DNA of 58,674 bases, taken from assembly GCA_900541355.1 (NCBI GenBank), contig UQJU01000006.1:1-58674 (forward strand). The letters run 5' to 3'. The position numbers and the translations under genes were made by a program. The number at the start of each line of letters is the position of its first letter. Positions within the stretch are counted from its first letter, which is position 1. Source of the DNA: Candidatus Avelusimicrobium fimicolum (GTDB lineage: Bacteria; Elusimicrobiota; Elusimicrobia; Elusimicrobiales; Elusimicrobiaceae). Below the pieces are notes generated by a model. That model ran no database searches. It had not been told where the DNA came from and saw only the letters and a list, made by a program, of their open reading frames with translations. Of this stretch, positions 31,997-40,803 are shown in pieces.

Positions 31997-33226
31997 CTAT
32001 TTAAAATTTAACGCCACCAAGGTAAACACTTTGGCATCGCCCAGCGTATTTTTAATGCTGGAATATTCATTGGGCTGGTGGGCCATATCATCCAGTTTAG
32101 AGAACACTACCACCGGGTACCCCGCGTTGCGCAAATACGAGCCGACGGTACCTCCGCCCACGCCCACGGGCCGCGGCGAATTTTTATATACAGCCTTAAC
32201 CGCAGCCTGGGTCAATTTGACGATAGAAGCGTTTTTATCTGTCGGCAACGAGGATTCGTTGATTTCTGTCTCCACCTTTACCGTTACTTTAAATTGCTTT
32301 TCAATGGCTTTTACCATTTTGGCAATTTCAGCCAAAACATCGGCATTTTTATAGCAAGGAAGTACGCGGCAATCCAAATAAAACACATCCGTACCCGGAA
32401 TCGTATTTACGTTAGGCACGTTTGCCAAGTGTTTCGTCGGTTCAAAGGTACAAGTGCTTTCAGGAGCAAAAACCTTATCTTTTTTGTTGAAAATCTTATA
32501 CAAATCGCCCAGTTTTACCACCAAGTGGGCCGAAGCCCGCGCCGCGTTGTTACCAAAGTGCGGCGTAGAAGCGTGGGTCTGTTTGCCCTGTACGGTAAAT
32601 TTTACCCAAAGCATATTCTTTTCGGCAATTTCCACCATCGTACCCTCCGGGTTACCACCGTCAGGCACCAAGAAAGCATCATCTTTACCGAAAGTTTTGC
32701 GGTGTTTCTTTAAAATGGCGCAAAGGCCAAATTCGCTGCCGATTTCTTCATCAGCATTTAACAAAAGGGCATAAGTGCACGGCGGGCGAACATTGCTTTC
32801 CATCATCGCTTTTACCGTCAGCAACGCGGACACCAAACCCTGTTGGTTATCTTCGGAACCGCGCCCGTAAATTTTATCGCCCTTTACCACGGCTTTATAA
32901 GGGTCGGTCTTCCACAAATTTAAATCGCCGGGAGGTACAATGTCCATATGCGCCATTACCCACAAGGTTTTCTTTTTATTTTCGCCGTAATATTTGGCAA
33001 CAATGTTGGGGCGCACGCCGTCTTTGGCTTTGGGGTCTTTTACATTAATATAGTAAAGTTCGTCAAAATTCATTTCCTTCAAAACGGAAAACAGATACTC
33101 TGCTTTGGCATTTTCGCCGGGGCCGCCCGCGTGCGGCGATACCGCCGGGCAGGCAATCATGTGGGTTTGCAAATCAATGACAGTCTGTTTATAGGAATCA
33201 ATTTTTTTGAATAATTCTTTTTCCAT
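31997..33226 (-). CDS. Cytosolic M20-family peptidase/deacylase
   Basis: 409 residues from the ATG at 33226, which follows GGAGG. Metal and catalytic motifs: MAHMDIVPPG, YGRGSEDNQQG, NADEEIGSEFG with the catalytic Glu, GVGGGTVGSYLR, and the final MAHQPNEY. It has no signal peptide. The family includes dipeptidases and amidohydrolases of the YgeY/ArgE type. The substrate is not fixed by sequence. It lies between a Nif3-like gene and a pseudopilin in one minus-strand run. Confidence 0.88.
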   Translation of the reverse strand: MEKELFKKIDSYKQTVIDLQTHMIACPAVSPHAGGPGENAKAEYLFSVLKEMNFDELYYINVKDPKAKDGVRPNIVAKYYGENKKKTLWVMAHMDIVPPGDLNLWKTDPYKAVVKGDKIYGRGSEDNQQGLVSALLTVKAMMESNVRPPCTYALLLNADEEIGSEFGLCAILKKHRKTFGKDDAFLVPDGGNPEGTMVEIAEKNMLWVKFTVQGKQTHASTPHFGNNAARASAHLVVKLGDLYKIFNKKDKVFAPESTCTFEPTKHLANVPNVNTIPGTDVFYLDCRVLPCYKNADVLAEIAKMVKAIEKQFKVTVKVETEINESSLPTDKNASIVKLTQAAVKAVYKNSPRPVGVGGGTVGSYLRNAGYPVVVFSKLDDMAHQPNEYSSIKNTLGDAKVFTLVALNFK

Positions 33227-33245
33227 TTTTTCCTCCGGTCCGTTC

Positions 33246-34001
33246 TTATAGTGGATTAGGTACATCAATAAATTCTGTTTGCACGTCAAAGCGTTTGGCA
33301 ATTAACTCCATTAAAGCCAAAACGCCAGGCTTTTCGGAATTGTAATGGCCCAAGGCCAAGCAATTAATATGCCCCTCACGGCACCACTCTTGGGCGGGCT
33401 CGTCCAAGGCGCCTGTAATATACAAATCTAAATGCTTTTCAATCGCCTGCGGAAGCATACTATACGCTCCGCCGCTAACAATACCAACCGATTCAATACG
33501 GTTTGTGCCAAACGGCAGGTGCACCGCCTTGGTTTGGCAATATGCTTCCAAGGTTTGGGCTACTTGGTCCAAAGTTTGCGGCTCGGGCAACACACCGCAA
33601 AAGCCAATCGTTTGCCCGTGATATACACCAAAAGGCTGTTCCCGCTGGGCACCCAACGCGCGGATTAAGCAAGCGTTGTGCCCCACTACGGGGTGTTTAT
33701 CAAGCGGCAAGTGGTACGCCGCCAAATTGATATCGTTTTTGAGCAAAAAAGCAACGCGTTCTTTAAAAAGTCCCGTTACGGCCTGCTCCTGCCCCCACAA
33801 AAGCCCATGGTGGACAAGAACCATATCTGCCCCGGCCTCTTTGGCTTGGCGGAATAACGCAAGTGAAGCAGACACTCCAAATACAATTTTTCCCACGCGC
33901 GGAGTCCCTTCCACTTGCAAACCGTTATGGCTCATATCCGGGATTTGGGCACTGTTCAAATATGTATCTAAGAAATGTAAAACGTCTTCGCAATTCACCA
34001 T
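33246..34001 (-). CDS. Nif3-like dinuclear metal-centre protein (YbgI/YqfO family)
   Basis: 251 residues. Metal-binding LVHHGLLW near 62-69, YHLPLDKHPVVGHNA and a late LALGHYNSEKPG give the set of His/Asp/Glu ligands of the Nif3 family, once annotated as GTP cyclohydrolase I type 2. The true reaction is not established. It is first in the run with the M20 peptidase and divergent from the amidase gene. Confidence 0.9.
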   Translation of the reverse strand: MVNCEDVLHFLDTYLNSAQIPDMSHNGLQVEGTPRVGKIVFGVSASLALFRQAKEAGADMVLVHHGLLWGQEQAVTGLFKERVAFLLKNDINLAAYHLPLDKHPVVGHNACLIRALGAQREQPFGVYHGQTIGFCGVLPEPQTLDQVAQTLEAYCQTKAVHLPFGTNRIESVGIVSGGAYSMLPQAIEKHLDLYITGALDEPAQEWCREGHINCLALGHYNSEKPGVLALMELIAKRFDVQTEFIDVPNPL

Positions 34002-34025
34002 AGAATTATGTTATCATTTTATAAG

Positions 34026-35942
34026 ATGAAAAAAATAGTTTTTTTTACTTTTTTTCTAATCTTTTTTTCCTCCTTTATCTATGGCAGCACTATTGCCACC
34101 GCCCCCTACCTGCCCGCACAGGCCGGGCCGCAGACGCAAAATGCCCCGATAACGGTGCAATATCCGCACGAGAAAATGACGGTAGCACGGGGAGCCAAAA
34201 AAATTTTTATCTTCGGGCAAGTCAATTTACCCGGAGCCTTAACGCTTGATATTAACGGTGAGACTGTCCCCTTGCACGACAACGGCGCATTTTTGGCCTA
34301 TTTGCCTGTGCAAAACGGAGAATTTACCTTTGTACTGACCGCCGGGAACGGCAAAGAAACCGTCCAGGCCGTACGCCGTATTACCGTACCCGGGGCGGAT
34401 ATCAAAGACTTCTCCGCCAAGGCCGAGTTTGACCCCGAAGAAGTATTCCCGCAAACACCTGTGGAATTACTGCCGGGAGATGTGATTGGCTTGTCCGTAC
34501 GCGGAACACCGGGTGCGGAGGTAACTTATACGTTAACCGGATTAAATGATGCCAAAAATATGCCTATGAAAGAGGACGTTTCGTCCCCCGGTATGTACCG
34601 TGCTAAATATTTAATTGATGACACACAAAAGGCCAAAACCGCCAAGGTAATTTATAAAATGCAAAACGGTCCGGGCGAAACCGAGGCCAAAATTACGGCC
34701 CCCGCCAAAATTAAAGTGTTAAACAAAAAGGCTCCGTTTACCCGTGCCAAAATTTTATCTCCCGGGGTAAAACTGCGCAAAATTCCCACCCCAAGGGAAA
34801 ACTTATATCCCTTTTACCGCGCATATGGCGAAGTGCTTATAAACGGGCGGTTAAACAAGCAATACCGCATAGCCTTAAACGAAAGCGAATCCGCGTGGCT
34901 GGAAGAAGAGAAACTAAAACCGCTCTCGTCCGCCGACTACAAACCCGGGAGAGTTACTTCGTTGCGCACGATATCCACGGACGAAAAAACGCGCCTGGTT
35001 TTTGTGGGTTCCCGCCAAGGGCCTATAAGCGTACACGAGTTTAATGACCGCTTGGAACTGACCTTTTACTATGTAAACGGGTTTGACGAAAATTTCAGTT
35101 TTGATACATTAAGCCCCATTGTGGACAGCATCACCTGGTCCCAGCCCGCACCAGACACACTGCTTTTTAAAATTTACTTCAAAAAAGGCACGCCCCTATG
35201 GGGACACTCGTATAATTTTGAGGACAGCAACCTGCTGTTGGACTTAATCCACAAACCCGCCTTAACCCCCACTAAGGAACTGCCGTTAAAGGGGGCGCGC
35301 ATTTTGCTGGATGCCGGGCACAGCCCGCGCCGCGCCGTACCTTACGACGGCGCCGTCGGTCCGACAGGCTATTTGGAATATGAGGCTAATTTGGCCCTGG
35401 CTAACGAATTGAAACCGCTTTTAGAAAAAGCAGGCGCCACCGTAATTATGACCCGCCACGGAAACAACCGTATGGGTTTACAGGCGCGTTACGAACTGGC
35501 CCTTGCCCAGCAGGCGCATATCTTTGTCAGCCTGCACTATAACGCCCTGCCGGAAACCATTAACCCTCTTTCACGCGCGCGCGGCTATTCGGTTTATTAC
35601 AACTATCCGCACAGTTTTCAACTGGCCCAGGCCGTGTATGATTCTTACACACGAAATGTGCCGCTGCCGGATAACGGGATGATTGCCAACGACGTTTTGT
35701 TTATTCCGCGTATTCCGCAGATGCCGAGCATTTTGGTAGAAAGTGCCTACATTATTCTGCCCGAACAGGAGCAAATGGCTAAAACCGCCGACGGGCGTGC
35801 GCCTTTGGTACAAGCCTTGTACGAGGGAATTTTGAACTTTTACGGGGTAAAACTACCCGTTAAAAAGAAGCCCACTCGCCGAAACTCATTTAAAAAGCCG
35901 TCGCGCAAACTGGTTTTAAAATCCGGTAAAACAGGCAAATAA
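34026..35942 (+). CDS. Exported N-acetylmuramoyl-L-alanine amidase (Amidase_3)
   Basis: 638 residues from the ATG at 34026, whose product begins with a signal peptide (about 1-20); an in-frame ATG 18 bases upstream is less suitable. The first 400 residues are beta-rich with SH3-like and AMIN-like character and may bind peptidoglycan. The catalytic domain (about 420-615) has zinc ligands in LLDAGHS, the Glu of YLEYEAN and SLHYNA, and the catalytic Glu in ILVESAY. It cuts the amide bond between muramic acid and the stem peptide in the periplasm. A basic tail (KKKPTRRNS) follows. Confidence 0.9.
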   Translation: MKKIVFFTFFLIFFSSFIYGSTIATAPYLPAQAGPQTQNAPITVQYPHEKMTVARGAKKIFIFGQVNLPGALTLDINGETVPLHDNGAFLAYLPVQNGEFTFVLTAGNGKETVQAVRRITVPGADIKDFSAKAEFDPEEVFPQTPVELLPGDVIGLSVRGTPGAEVTYTLTGLNDAKNMPMKEDVSSPGMYRAKYLIDDTQKAKTAKVIYKMQNGPGETEAKITAPAKIKVLNKKAPFTRAKILSPGVKLRKIPTPRENLYPFYRAYGEVLINGRLNKQYRIALNESESAWLEEEKLKPLSSADYKPGRVTSLRTISTDEKTRLVFVGSRQGPISVHEFNDRLELTFYYVNGFDENFSFDTLSPIVDSITWSQPAPDTLLFKIYFKKGTPLWGHSYNFEDSNLLLDLIHKPALTPTKELPLKGARILLDAGHSPRRAVPYDGAVGPTGYLEYEANLALANELKPLLEKAGATVIMTRHGNNRMGLQARYELALAQQAHIFVSLHYNALPETINPLSRARGYSVYYNYPHSFQLAQAVYDSYTRNVPLPDNGMIANDVLFIPRIPQMPSILVESAYIILPEQEQMAKTADGRAPLVQALYEGILNFYGVKLPVKKKPTRRNSFKKPSRKLVLKSGKTGK

Positions 35943-36058
35943 ATTTTGATAGAAGATAACCGCCGGCACTAAAATTTGATATAGTTAAGTTATAAAATGT
36001 AAAAAAGGAGTTTATTCATTTTCCCAAGCCTTAAAAGTGGCTTGATTACAATTAATAC

Positions 36059-36259
36059 TGTTTTTGGTTGTCTATATAGACATCACTTAAGGACAACCTT
36101 AGGAGAAGCCAAACCAAAAATAGTCGCTATCGCCGATGAAAACGGACTAATTACCCGTTTTTGTCGGCGACTAATCCTGTTTCTGATTTTATATCAGGAA
36201 GGGTAGGCGGCTGTTTATTTGTGTGATTGGCTTCTCACAAATAGCAGTCGCCTTTTTTA
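36059..36259 (+). promoter_or_regulatory. Pseudoknotted attenuator-like RNA, copy A, ahead of the AT-rich island
   Basis: The whole 35943-36291 stretch lacks genes. Helix P1 is CTGTTTTTGGTT (36058-36069) with AACCAAAAATAG (36112-36123). A hairpin CGCCGA..AAAACGG / CCGTTTT..TCGGCG (36131-36169) carries the 14-mer GGACTAATTACCCG (36144-36157). A terminator AGGCGGCTG..TATTTGTG / CACAAATA.CAGTCGCCT (36205-36253) ends in T6. Its loop TTGGCTTCTC (36227-36236) is perfectly complementary to GAGAAGCCAA (36103-36112) just inside P1. AAATAGTCGC after P1 can instead pair with GCGGCTGTTT of the terminator, so two exclusive folds exist. A possible promoter is TTGATA-N18-TAAAAT (35946-35975). A second copy with different pseudoknot bases lies at 45812-46062. 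Confidence 0.8.
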
Positions 36260-36291
36260 TTGGGGAAATTTAAATAAAACAGGAGAATAAA

Positions 36292-36513
36292 ATGACAAAA
36301 AAATGTATTCATATGGAACTACAAATTCAAAAAACATACACCTTAGACGGTGAAAAAATTACCACGCCTATTTATAATTGCAAAGTAAAAGATGCCAATC
36401 TATACAATAGATTATTAGATATAGGATATGAAAGCAGTTTCCTTTCAACAATATGTCCTTTTTACTCTCAGATGAATAAAATTTCGGAATGCCCTTGTTA
36501 CAAGGAGAAATGA
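36292..36513 (+). CDS. Small Cys-containing protein, unknown
   Basis: 73 residues, AT-rich codons. GGAGAA precedes the ATG, 39 bases after the terminator of the leader RNA. Cysteines occur in KKCIH, YNCKV, TICPF and ECPCY, enough for one metal site built from the two ends. There is no membrane segment and no family I recognise. First gene of the island. Confidence 0.6.
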   Translation: MTKKCIHMELQIQKTYTLDGEKITTPIYNCKVKDANLYNRLLDIGYESSFLSTICPFYSQMNKISECPCYKEK

Positions 36514-36514
36514 A

Positions 36515-36796
36515 ATGTATTGTTCAAATCTTAAAGACTATGGTAAAAGGTGTCCTATTTGTGGCAAGTTATATGAAAAAACAATATTAAAAAACGGAGT
36601 ATGGGATTGCCCCAATTGTGGGGAAATGTACTGTTCTCCCGAAGAAGTAATAGAAATTTATAATTTGTCCTGCATTGGAAAAAACAGAGAAATCCTCATT
36701 AATTCTGTGCAGGGAAAAATTAAAAAAACAAATCAGCCGGTAAATATCTCCATCAAACTTTTAAAAGAGATTTTACGAGAAAAAAGGCTATTGTAA
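36515..36796 (+). CDS. Small zinc-ribbon protein, unknown
   Basis: 93 residues. Two knuckles, CPICGKLY (about 12-19) and WDCPNCGEMYC (about 31-41), make a classical four-Cys zinc ribbon. A helical C-terminus follows. There is no catalytic motif. Two bases separate it from the gene before, and AAGGAG lies inside the end of that gene, so they are cotranscribed and perhaps coupled. Confidence 0.65.
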   Translation: MYCSNLKDYGKRCPICGKLYEKTILKNGVWDCPNCGEMYCSPEEVIEIYNLSCIGKNREILINSVQGKIKKTNQPVNISIKLLKEILREKRLL

Positions 36797-36810
36797 AAGG
36801 AGAAAATATT

Positions 36811-37014
36811 ATGAAAAGAATTATGTATATACAGGTAAAAGGACATACACCAGTCGCTCCAAAATATGTTAGTGAATTAGAACTAAGAGAACTAGTAAAT
36901 AATGGAACTATCCCATTAAAACAAGATGAACTTGAAAAAATGCTTATGAGTAATAACCCTATATGGACAGAGGGTTCCGCCGATTTTTTTATTGTTGGAG
37001 TTAAAAAACAATAA
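36811..37014 (+). CDS. Small protein, unknown (possible GYF-2-like domain)
   Basis: 67 residues, AAGGAG before the ATG. The pattern YVSELELRELVNNGTIPLKQDELEKM followed by SADFFIVGV resembles the 'select a rate and threshold' style of GYF-2/DUF4339 domains, but only loosely. No Cys. Same operon as its neighbours. Function unknown. Confidence 0.55.
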   Translation: MKRIMYIQVKGHTPVAPKYVSELELRELVNNGTIPLKQDELEKMLMSNNPIWTEGSADFFIVGVKKQ

Positions 37015-37074
37015 AAAAGTATTATTCCGTACAAATCCAGAATATGAAAACAAACAATCAAGGAGAACTTAAAT

Positions 37075-37455
37075 ATGGCATTAATTAAATGTAAAGAATG
37101 TGGTAAAGAATTTTCCGATATGGCAGATGCTTGCCCAAATTGTGGATATAACCCCACCAAGGCACAAGAACGGGCACAAGGATTAAAACCAAAAGCAGAA
37201 CGTAAAAGCAAAACAATAGCCTTGCTATTGGTCTTTTTCTTGTGGTGGATGGGCGGAGATAGATTTTATTTAGGAAAAATTGGTGCGGGCGTTGCTATAT
37301 TAATTATTGGGAGCATTTCATTGGTAATAGGTATTTATCCATTTTTTGCTTTTGTACTTGCGATAATGGCTATTGTTGATTTTATCCGCTTGGCTTGTAT
37401 GGACCAAGAAACCTTTGATCTGAAATATAACAGCACCAAAGGAGAAAACAAATGA
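37075..37455 (+). CDS. Zinc ribbon plus TM2-domain membrane protein
   Basis: 126 residues. The N-terminal zinc ribbon is CKECGKEF..CPNCGYNP (about 5-26), then a basic linker. A TM2 domain follows (about 48-110): two hydrophobic helices around GGDRFYLGKIGAG, the DRF(Y)LG signature. Such proteins sit in the inner membrane, and their function is unknown. AAGGAG is upstream, and the stop overlaps the next start by four bases. Confidence 0.8.
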   Translation: MALIKCKECGKEFSDMADACPNCGYNPTKAQERAQGLKPKAERKSKTIALLLVFFLWWMGGDRFYLGKIGAGVAILIIGSISLVIGIYPFFAFVLAIMAIVDFIRLACMDQETFDLKYNSTKGENK

Positions 37456-37889
37456 AAAAATTATTATTTTTACTAATTAGTTGCTTAATTTTAGGAGCGT
37501 GCATTTTAGAACAAGGGCCTGCTGATAAGTTTTTACGTGGGGAATCGCCCACTGGATATAATCTGAAAAAACTACAAATGGATATGGATAAAAACAAACA
37601 TTCTGTATTTACGATTGTAGCCCCTAGTACATACTATAATTGGGCCTTTTCTAATGACAAAAATACTATGTATGCTTTTGAAATGATAGATCCAAATGTC
37701 CGAGTTCGGATGTTCGGATACTGCTATAAAAAAAATGAAAACTGCAAACAATTATTTGAAATCCTCAGGGATAAAGAAAAATGCGTTGTTGAACTGGATG
37801 TTTGGTACCCAAACAAAGTGTTTAGATACTTTAGCCTTAACGAAGAACATGCCGAAATTGGGAATATAACAATTCATCGGTGCAAATAG
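37452..37889 (+). CDS. Lipoprotein, unknown (island)
   Basis: 145 residues. The lipoprotein signal MKKLLFLLISCLILGAC has its lipobox cysteine at residue 17. The mature part is charged, with four further cysteines in two likely pairs (YCYKKNENC and EKC..HRC). The overlap with the TM2 gene (ATGA) suggests coupled translation. No family recognised. Confidence 0.65.
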   Translation: MKKLLFLLISCLILGACILEQGPADKFLRGESPTGYNLKKLQMDMDKNKHSVFTIVAPSTYYNWAFSNDKNTMYAFEMIDPNVRVRMFGYCYKKNENCKQLFEILRDKEKCVVELDVWYPNKVFRYFSLNEEHAEIGNITIHRCK

Positions 37890-37898
37890 GGAATTACT

Positions 37899-38687
37899 AT
37901 GAAAAAATTATTATTTATAATAATATGTTGTTTTCTCTCAATCGCCTGCAATCAGGGCAAAGAGTTATATACCATAACTTCTGAAATAATGCAAAGTCAA
38001 GGCTGTGAAAAAGCCATTGACGGGTATAAGGAAATTATTAAAAAATATCCTTTTAGTTCTTACGCCCATCGCGCAACCATTGACTTAAAAATGTGTGAGG
38101 ACAAAATCCAAAAACAAAAAGAGGAGGCACGTTTGCAATTATTTTCTGGTTATCAAAATATTAAATTTGGAATGAGTAAAGAGCAAGTAAAACAACTCTT
38201 TTCTGGAAGATTAATAGAAAATAGGAAAAAGTATCTGGAATACATAAAAGATAAAGCCGAAATTACTTTTTGGTTTTTTGATAATGCTCTCTATGAAATA
38301 GAAGTAAAGCCCAATGCAAGGAAACAACGCATAGGACACGGTCCCGCAACAAGAGATATGCAAAATACCATTAATGCGTTGGCTTTAAAATACGGCAATT
38401 ATGAGCAAATCCCCAATATGGTGTCAGTAATGGGGTTTGTAGAACAGCCATTAGAATATTACAAATGGTCTTTCAAAGACAAAGAAATTATATTGACGTA
38501 TTGGGATTTAGGCGGTTGGTTTGGCGATATTCGCAGTTATGGAGCTGCCGAATGGCAAACCTTAACAATAAAATACCGGGACCTTGGTATCAAACGAAAA
38601 AAACAAGAAGCAGAGGCAGCACAAGAATTACAAGCCCAAACACAGGCCGCACAGCAAAAAATGCAAGAATTGGGTGAATTAATATAA
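37899..38687 (+). CDS. Lipoprotein with TPR-like and SmpA/BamE-like segment, unknown
   Basis: 262 residues. The lipoprotein signal MKKLLFIIICCFLSIAC has its lipobox Cys at 17. Residues 25-60 (EKAIDGYKEIIKKYP, then SYAHRATIDLKMC) look like one TPR-type hairpin. Residues 72-90 (IKFGMSKEQVKQLF) match the start of SmpA/OmlA-like small domains. The end (from about 235) is a Gln/Ala-rich helix. It starts nine bases after the other lipoprotein. Last gene of the island, followed by a terminator. Confidence 0.65.
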   Translation: MKKLLFIIICCFLSIACNQGKELYTITSEIMQSQGCEKAIDGYKEIIKKYPFSSYAHRATIDLKMCEDKIQKQKEEARLQLFSGYQNIKFGMSKEQVKQLFSGRLIENRKKYLEYIKDKAEITFWFFDNALYEIEVKPNARKQRIGHGPATRDMQNTINALALKYGNYEQIPNMVSVMGFVEQPLEYYKWSFKDKEIILTYWDLGGWFGDIRSYGAAEWQTLTIKYRDLGIKRKKQEAEAAQELQAQTQAAQQKMQELGELI

Positions 38688-38694
38688 CCCTTAA

Positions 38695-38737
38695 AAAACC
38701 CCCGGCCCGGGGCGGAAAGCCTCGGGCCGATGTTTTT
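38695..38737 (+). terminator. Terminator closing the AT-rich island
   Basis: CGGCCCG / CGGGCCG stem with a 13-base loop, then TTTTT. Confidence 0.85.
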
Positions 38738-38773
38738 GTTAATTTCGTTTCGCAAGTTTCGCAATTTAAAACA

Positions 38774-39682
38774 CTAAAACTGCAACATTTTTACGTAGTC
38801 TTTTAAGCGTTTGTTAATGTCGCGCTTGGTTAAATTGGCCAGGCGGTCCACGCTGAAAGATTCAATCGTAAACGAGGCCATCACGTTGCCAATCATCATT
38901 GCGCGCTTAATGGCCTGCAAGGAATTCCAGTTTTTCAGGCTCGCCAAATACCCCGTAAAACCGCCGCCAAAGGTATCGCCCGCCCCGGTGGTATCATGGA
39001 CGTGCTCCAAGATAAACGGCGGCAACTGCGCAATGCCCTTTTTGCTTACCAGCATTGCTCCGTTGGAACCCAGTTTAATTACCACATATTTTACCCCTTG
39101 CGAGAGCAAAATTTTGCCGGCTTTAATCAGGTTGTACTCGCCCGTTAATTGGCGCGCTTCGGTTTCGTTTAAAAAGAAGATATCTATCTTTTTTACTACT
39201 TCCAGCAGTTGCGCTTTTTTAGACGAAATCCAATAGTTCATCGTATCGCACGCCACCAAACGCGGGTGCTTTACCTGCTTTAAAACAGACAGTTGGAGTT
39301 CCGGGTCAATATTGGCTAAAAACACAGCCTTGGCGTTCTTCTGCTCGTCGGTTAATACCGGGTTAAAGTTTTGGAATACATTTAAATCGGTAAACTTGGT
39401 TACAGCCGTATTAAAATCTTTATCGTAACTGCCGCCCCAATGGAACGTTTTTCCCTCTTTTACCTCTAAACCGGAAAGGTCCACCCCGCGTTTAACAAAA
39501 GGGGCGCGGTCCGTGGAAGTAAAATCCGTTCCCACCACGGCCACCACAGACGGATTGGAAAAATAACTCGCGCAGACGGAGGCATAACTCGCCGCCCCGC
39601 CCAACACGCGCTGTACGCTTCCGTTGGCGTTTTCTATCGTATCAAAGGCTACTGAACCTACTACCAATACATCATTTTTCAC
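38774..39682 (-). CDS. PfkB-family carbohydrate/nucleoside kinase
   Basis: 302 residues. An N-terminal VVGSVAFDTI and GGAASYAS substrate loop, and the C-terminal signature DTTGAGDTFGGGF with the catalytic Asp, define the ribokinase/PfkB fold. Substrates range from sugars to nucleosides, and the sequence does not decide. Some features (FLANIDPELQL, CDTMNYWI) are like the uncharacterised 'sugar kinase' branch near adenosine kinase. It ends a minus-strand run with the SurA-N, bactofilin and M23 genes. Confidence 0.88.
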   Translation of the reverse strand: MKNDVLVVGSVAFDTIENANGSVQRVLGGAASYASVCASYFSNPSVVAVVGTDFTSTDRAPFVKRGVDLSGLEVKEGKTFHWGGSYDKDFNTAVTKFTDLNVFQNFNPVLTDEQKNAKAVFLANIDPELQLSVLKQVKHPRLVACDTMNYWISSKKAQLLEVVKKIDIFFLNETEARQLTGEYNLIKAGKILLSQGVKYVVIKLGSNGAMLVSKKGIAQLPPFILEHVHDTTGAGDTFGGGFTGYLASLKNWNSLQAIKRAMMIGNVMASFTIESFSVDRLANLTKRDINKRLKDYVKMLQF

Positions 39683-39685
39683 GGG

Positions 39686-40369
39686 TTAATCCTGTAAGAA
39701 AGTTTTAATTTCCACTTCGTTATTGAACTGGTCAAAAAACGCCTTTTGGGCCGTTTCCATTTTGGTTTCCATTAATTGCAGGGCAAAATCGGCGCGGTTC
39801 TTGTCAAAATTCTTCATAGAGCCGTGCTGTGTTTTATAAGCATATTTAATTTCTTCGGGCGTTAATTTATAAAAGGAATACAGCACCCCGCGGAAGCGGT
39901 CCGCCATTTTACCTTTGCGCAACTGCGCCTCAAACTCGGCCGGGGTTAAACCCAAGGTACGTTTGAGCGCATACTCGTATGCAGTCTTGCTGAAATAACC
40001 GTTCTGCGTAAAGAAAGGAGAGTTTTTAATATCGTAGGCTACTTCGTAATCGGACACAGCCAACCCCGATTTTTGCGCGGCCTGGTTCAATACTTCTTCG
40101 CTGATAAGCGCGGCCAACATCTGCTGGCGCAAATATTTCATTGTATCCTCGTCCACATCAATACCTTGGTTACGCAAGGCACGGGCGCGATCCTCCGCCA
40201 CGCGGTAGAGTTGGCGGTAAGTAATATCCTCGGAACCGACTTTGGCGGCGGTACTGCTGAAATTACCGCGGCGGTAGGCATCTGCCCCTAAATACACAAT
40301 GCTTCCCAAAAAGAAAGCCAACGTAACAATGAGAATAATTTTTTTATGCTTAATCAGAAACGAAATCAT
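39686..40369 (-). CDS. Membrane-anchored SurA-N/PpiD-like chaperone domain protein without PPIase
   Basis: 227 residues. One N-terminal membrane anchor (about 8-28) precedes an exported helical domain with AAKVGSEDITYRQLYR, MLAALISEEVLNQAAQKSGLAVSD and LTPAEFEAQLRKGKM, the SurA N-terminal/PpiD pattern. The parvulin domain that usually follows is absent, so it would be a holdase-type chaperone only. It starts 17 bases after the bactofilin gene and is four bases from the kinase. Confidence 0.78.
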   Translation of the reverse strand: MISFLIKHKKIILIVTLAFFLGSIVYLGADAYRRGNFSSTAAKVGSEDITYRQLYRVAEDRARALRNQGIDVDEDTMKYLRQQMLAALISEEVLNQAAQKSGLAVSDYEVAYDIKNSPFFTQNGYFSKTAYEYALKRTLGLTPAEFEAQLRKGKMADRFRGVLYSFYKLTPEEIKYAYKTQHGSMKNFDKNRADFALQLMETKMETAQKAFFDQFNNEVEIKTFLQD

Positions 40370-40386
40370 ATGCTCAACTCCTGTTG

Positions 40387-40788
40387 TTATTTAGATTCTT
40401 CCTCGTTTTCTTCGTCCTTGCCGGCGGCTTCGTCCTCTGCTCCGCCAATGGTGCATTGTCCGTCAATGCGCCCGCCTTCTTCCACAATCATTTTTTTAGC
40501 GCGGATATCTCCTTTAATAGAAGCCGCAGAAGAAATTTCCAGCATATCAGCGCACACATTACCTTCAATCACACCGCCGCAAACAATAATTTCCGCCGTT
40601 ACATCACCCACAATTTTGCCGTCCGTACCCACAATAACGTGGCGGGCATTATCCACAGAGCCTTCCAAGGTGCCGTCCACGCGCAGGGAACCCTGCACAC
40701 TTAACGTACCTTGAAAATAACACTCCGCACTGACGACGGAAAAATGTTCACCGGACGAAAAATCTGAATCCTTCTTCAAAAACCCCAT
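40387..40788 (-). CDS. Bactofilin
   Basis: 133 residues. The central region (about 22-110) is the repeating six-residue beta-helix of bactofilins, with FQGTLSVQGSLRVDGTLEGSV and VCGGVIEGNV. The ends are short and polar, with an acidic tail (EDEAAGKDEENEEES). Bactofilins form filaments on the inner membrane and direct cell-wall enzymes. The M23 peptidase directly upstream is the usual partner. Confidence 0.92.
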   Translation of the reverse strand: MGFLKKDSDFSSGEHFSVVSAECYFQGTLSVQGSLRVDGTLEGSVDNARHVIVGTDGKIVGDVTAEIIVCGGVIEGNVCADMLEISSAASIKGDIRAKKMIVEEGGRIDGQCTIGGAEDEAAGKDEENEEESK

Positions 40789-40803
40789 AAACTCCTCCTA
40801 GAA

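Noticed and set aside
36511..36796. Island zinc-ribbon proteins as a known toxin-antitoxin pair
   Set aside because: No toxin-type catalytic or antitoxin DNA-binding motif is visible; cysteine pairs alone do not support the call.
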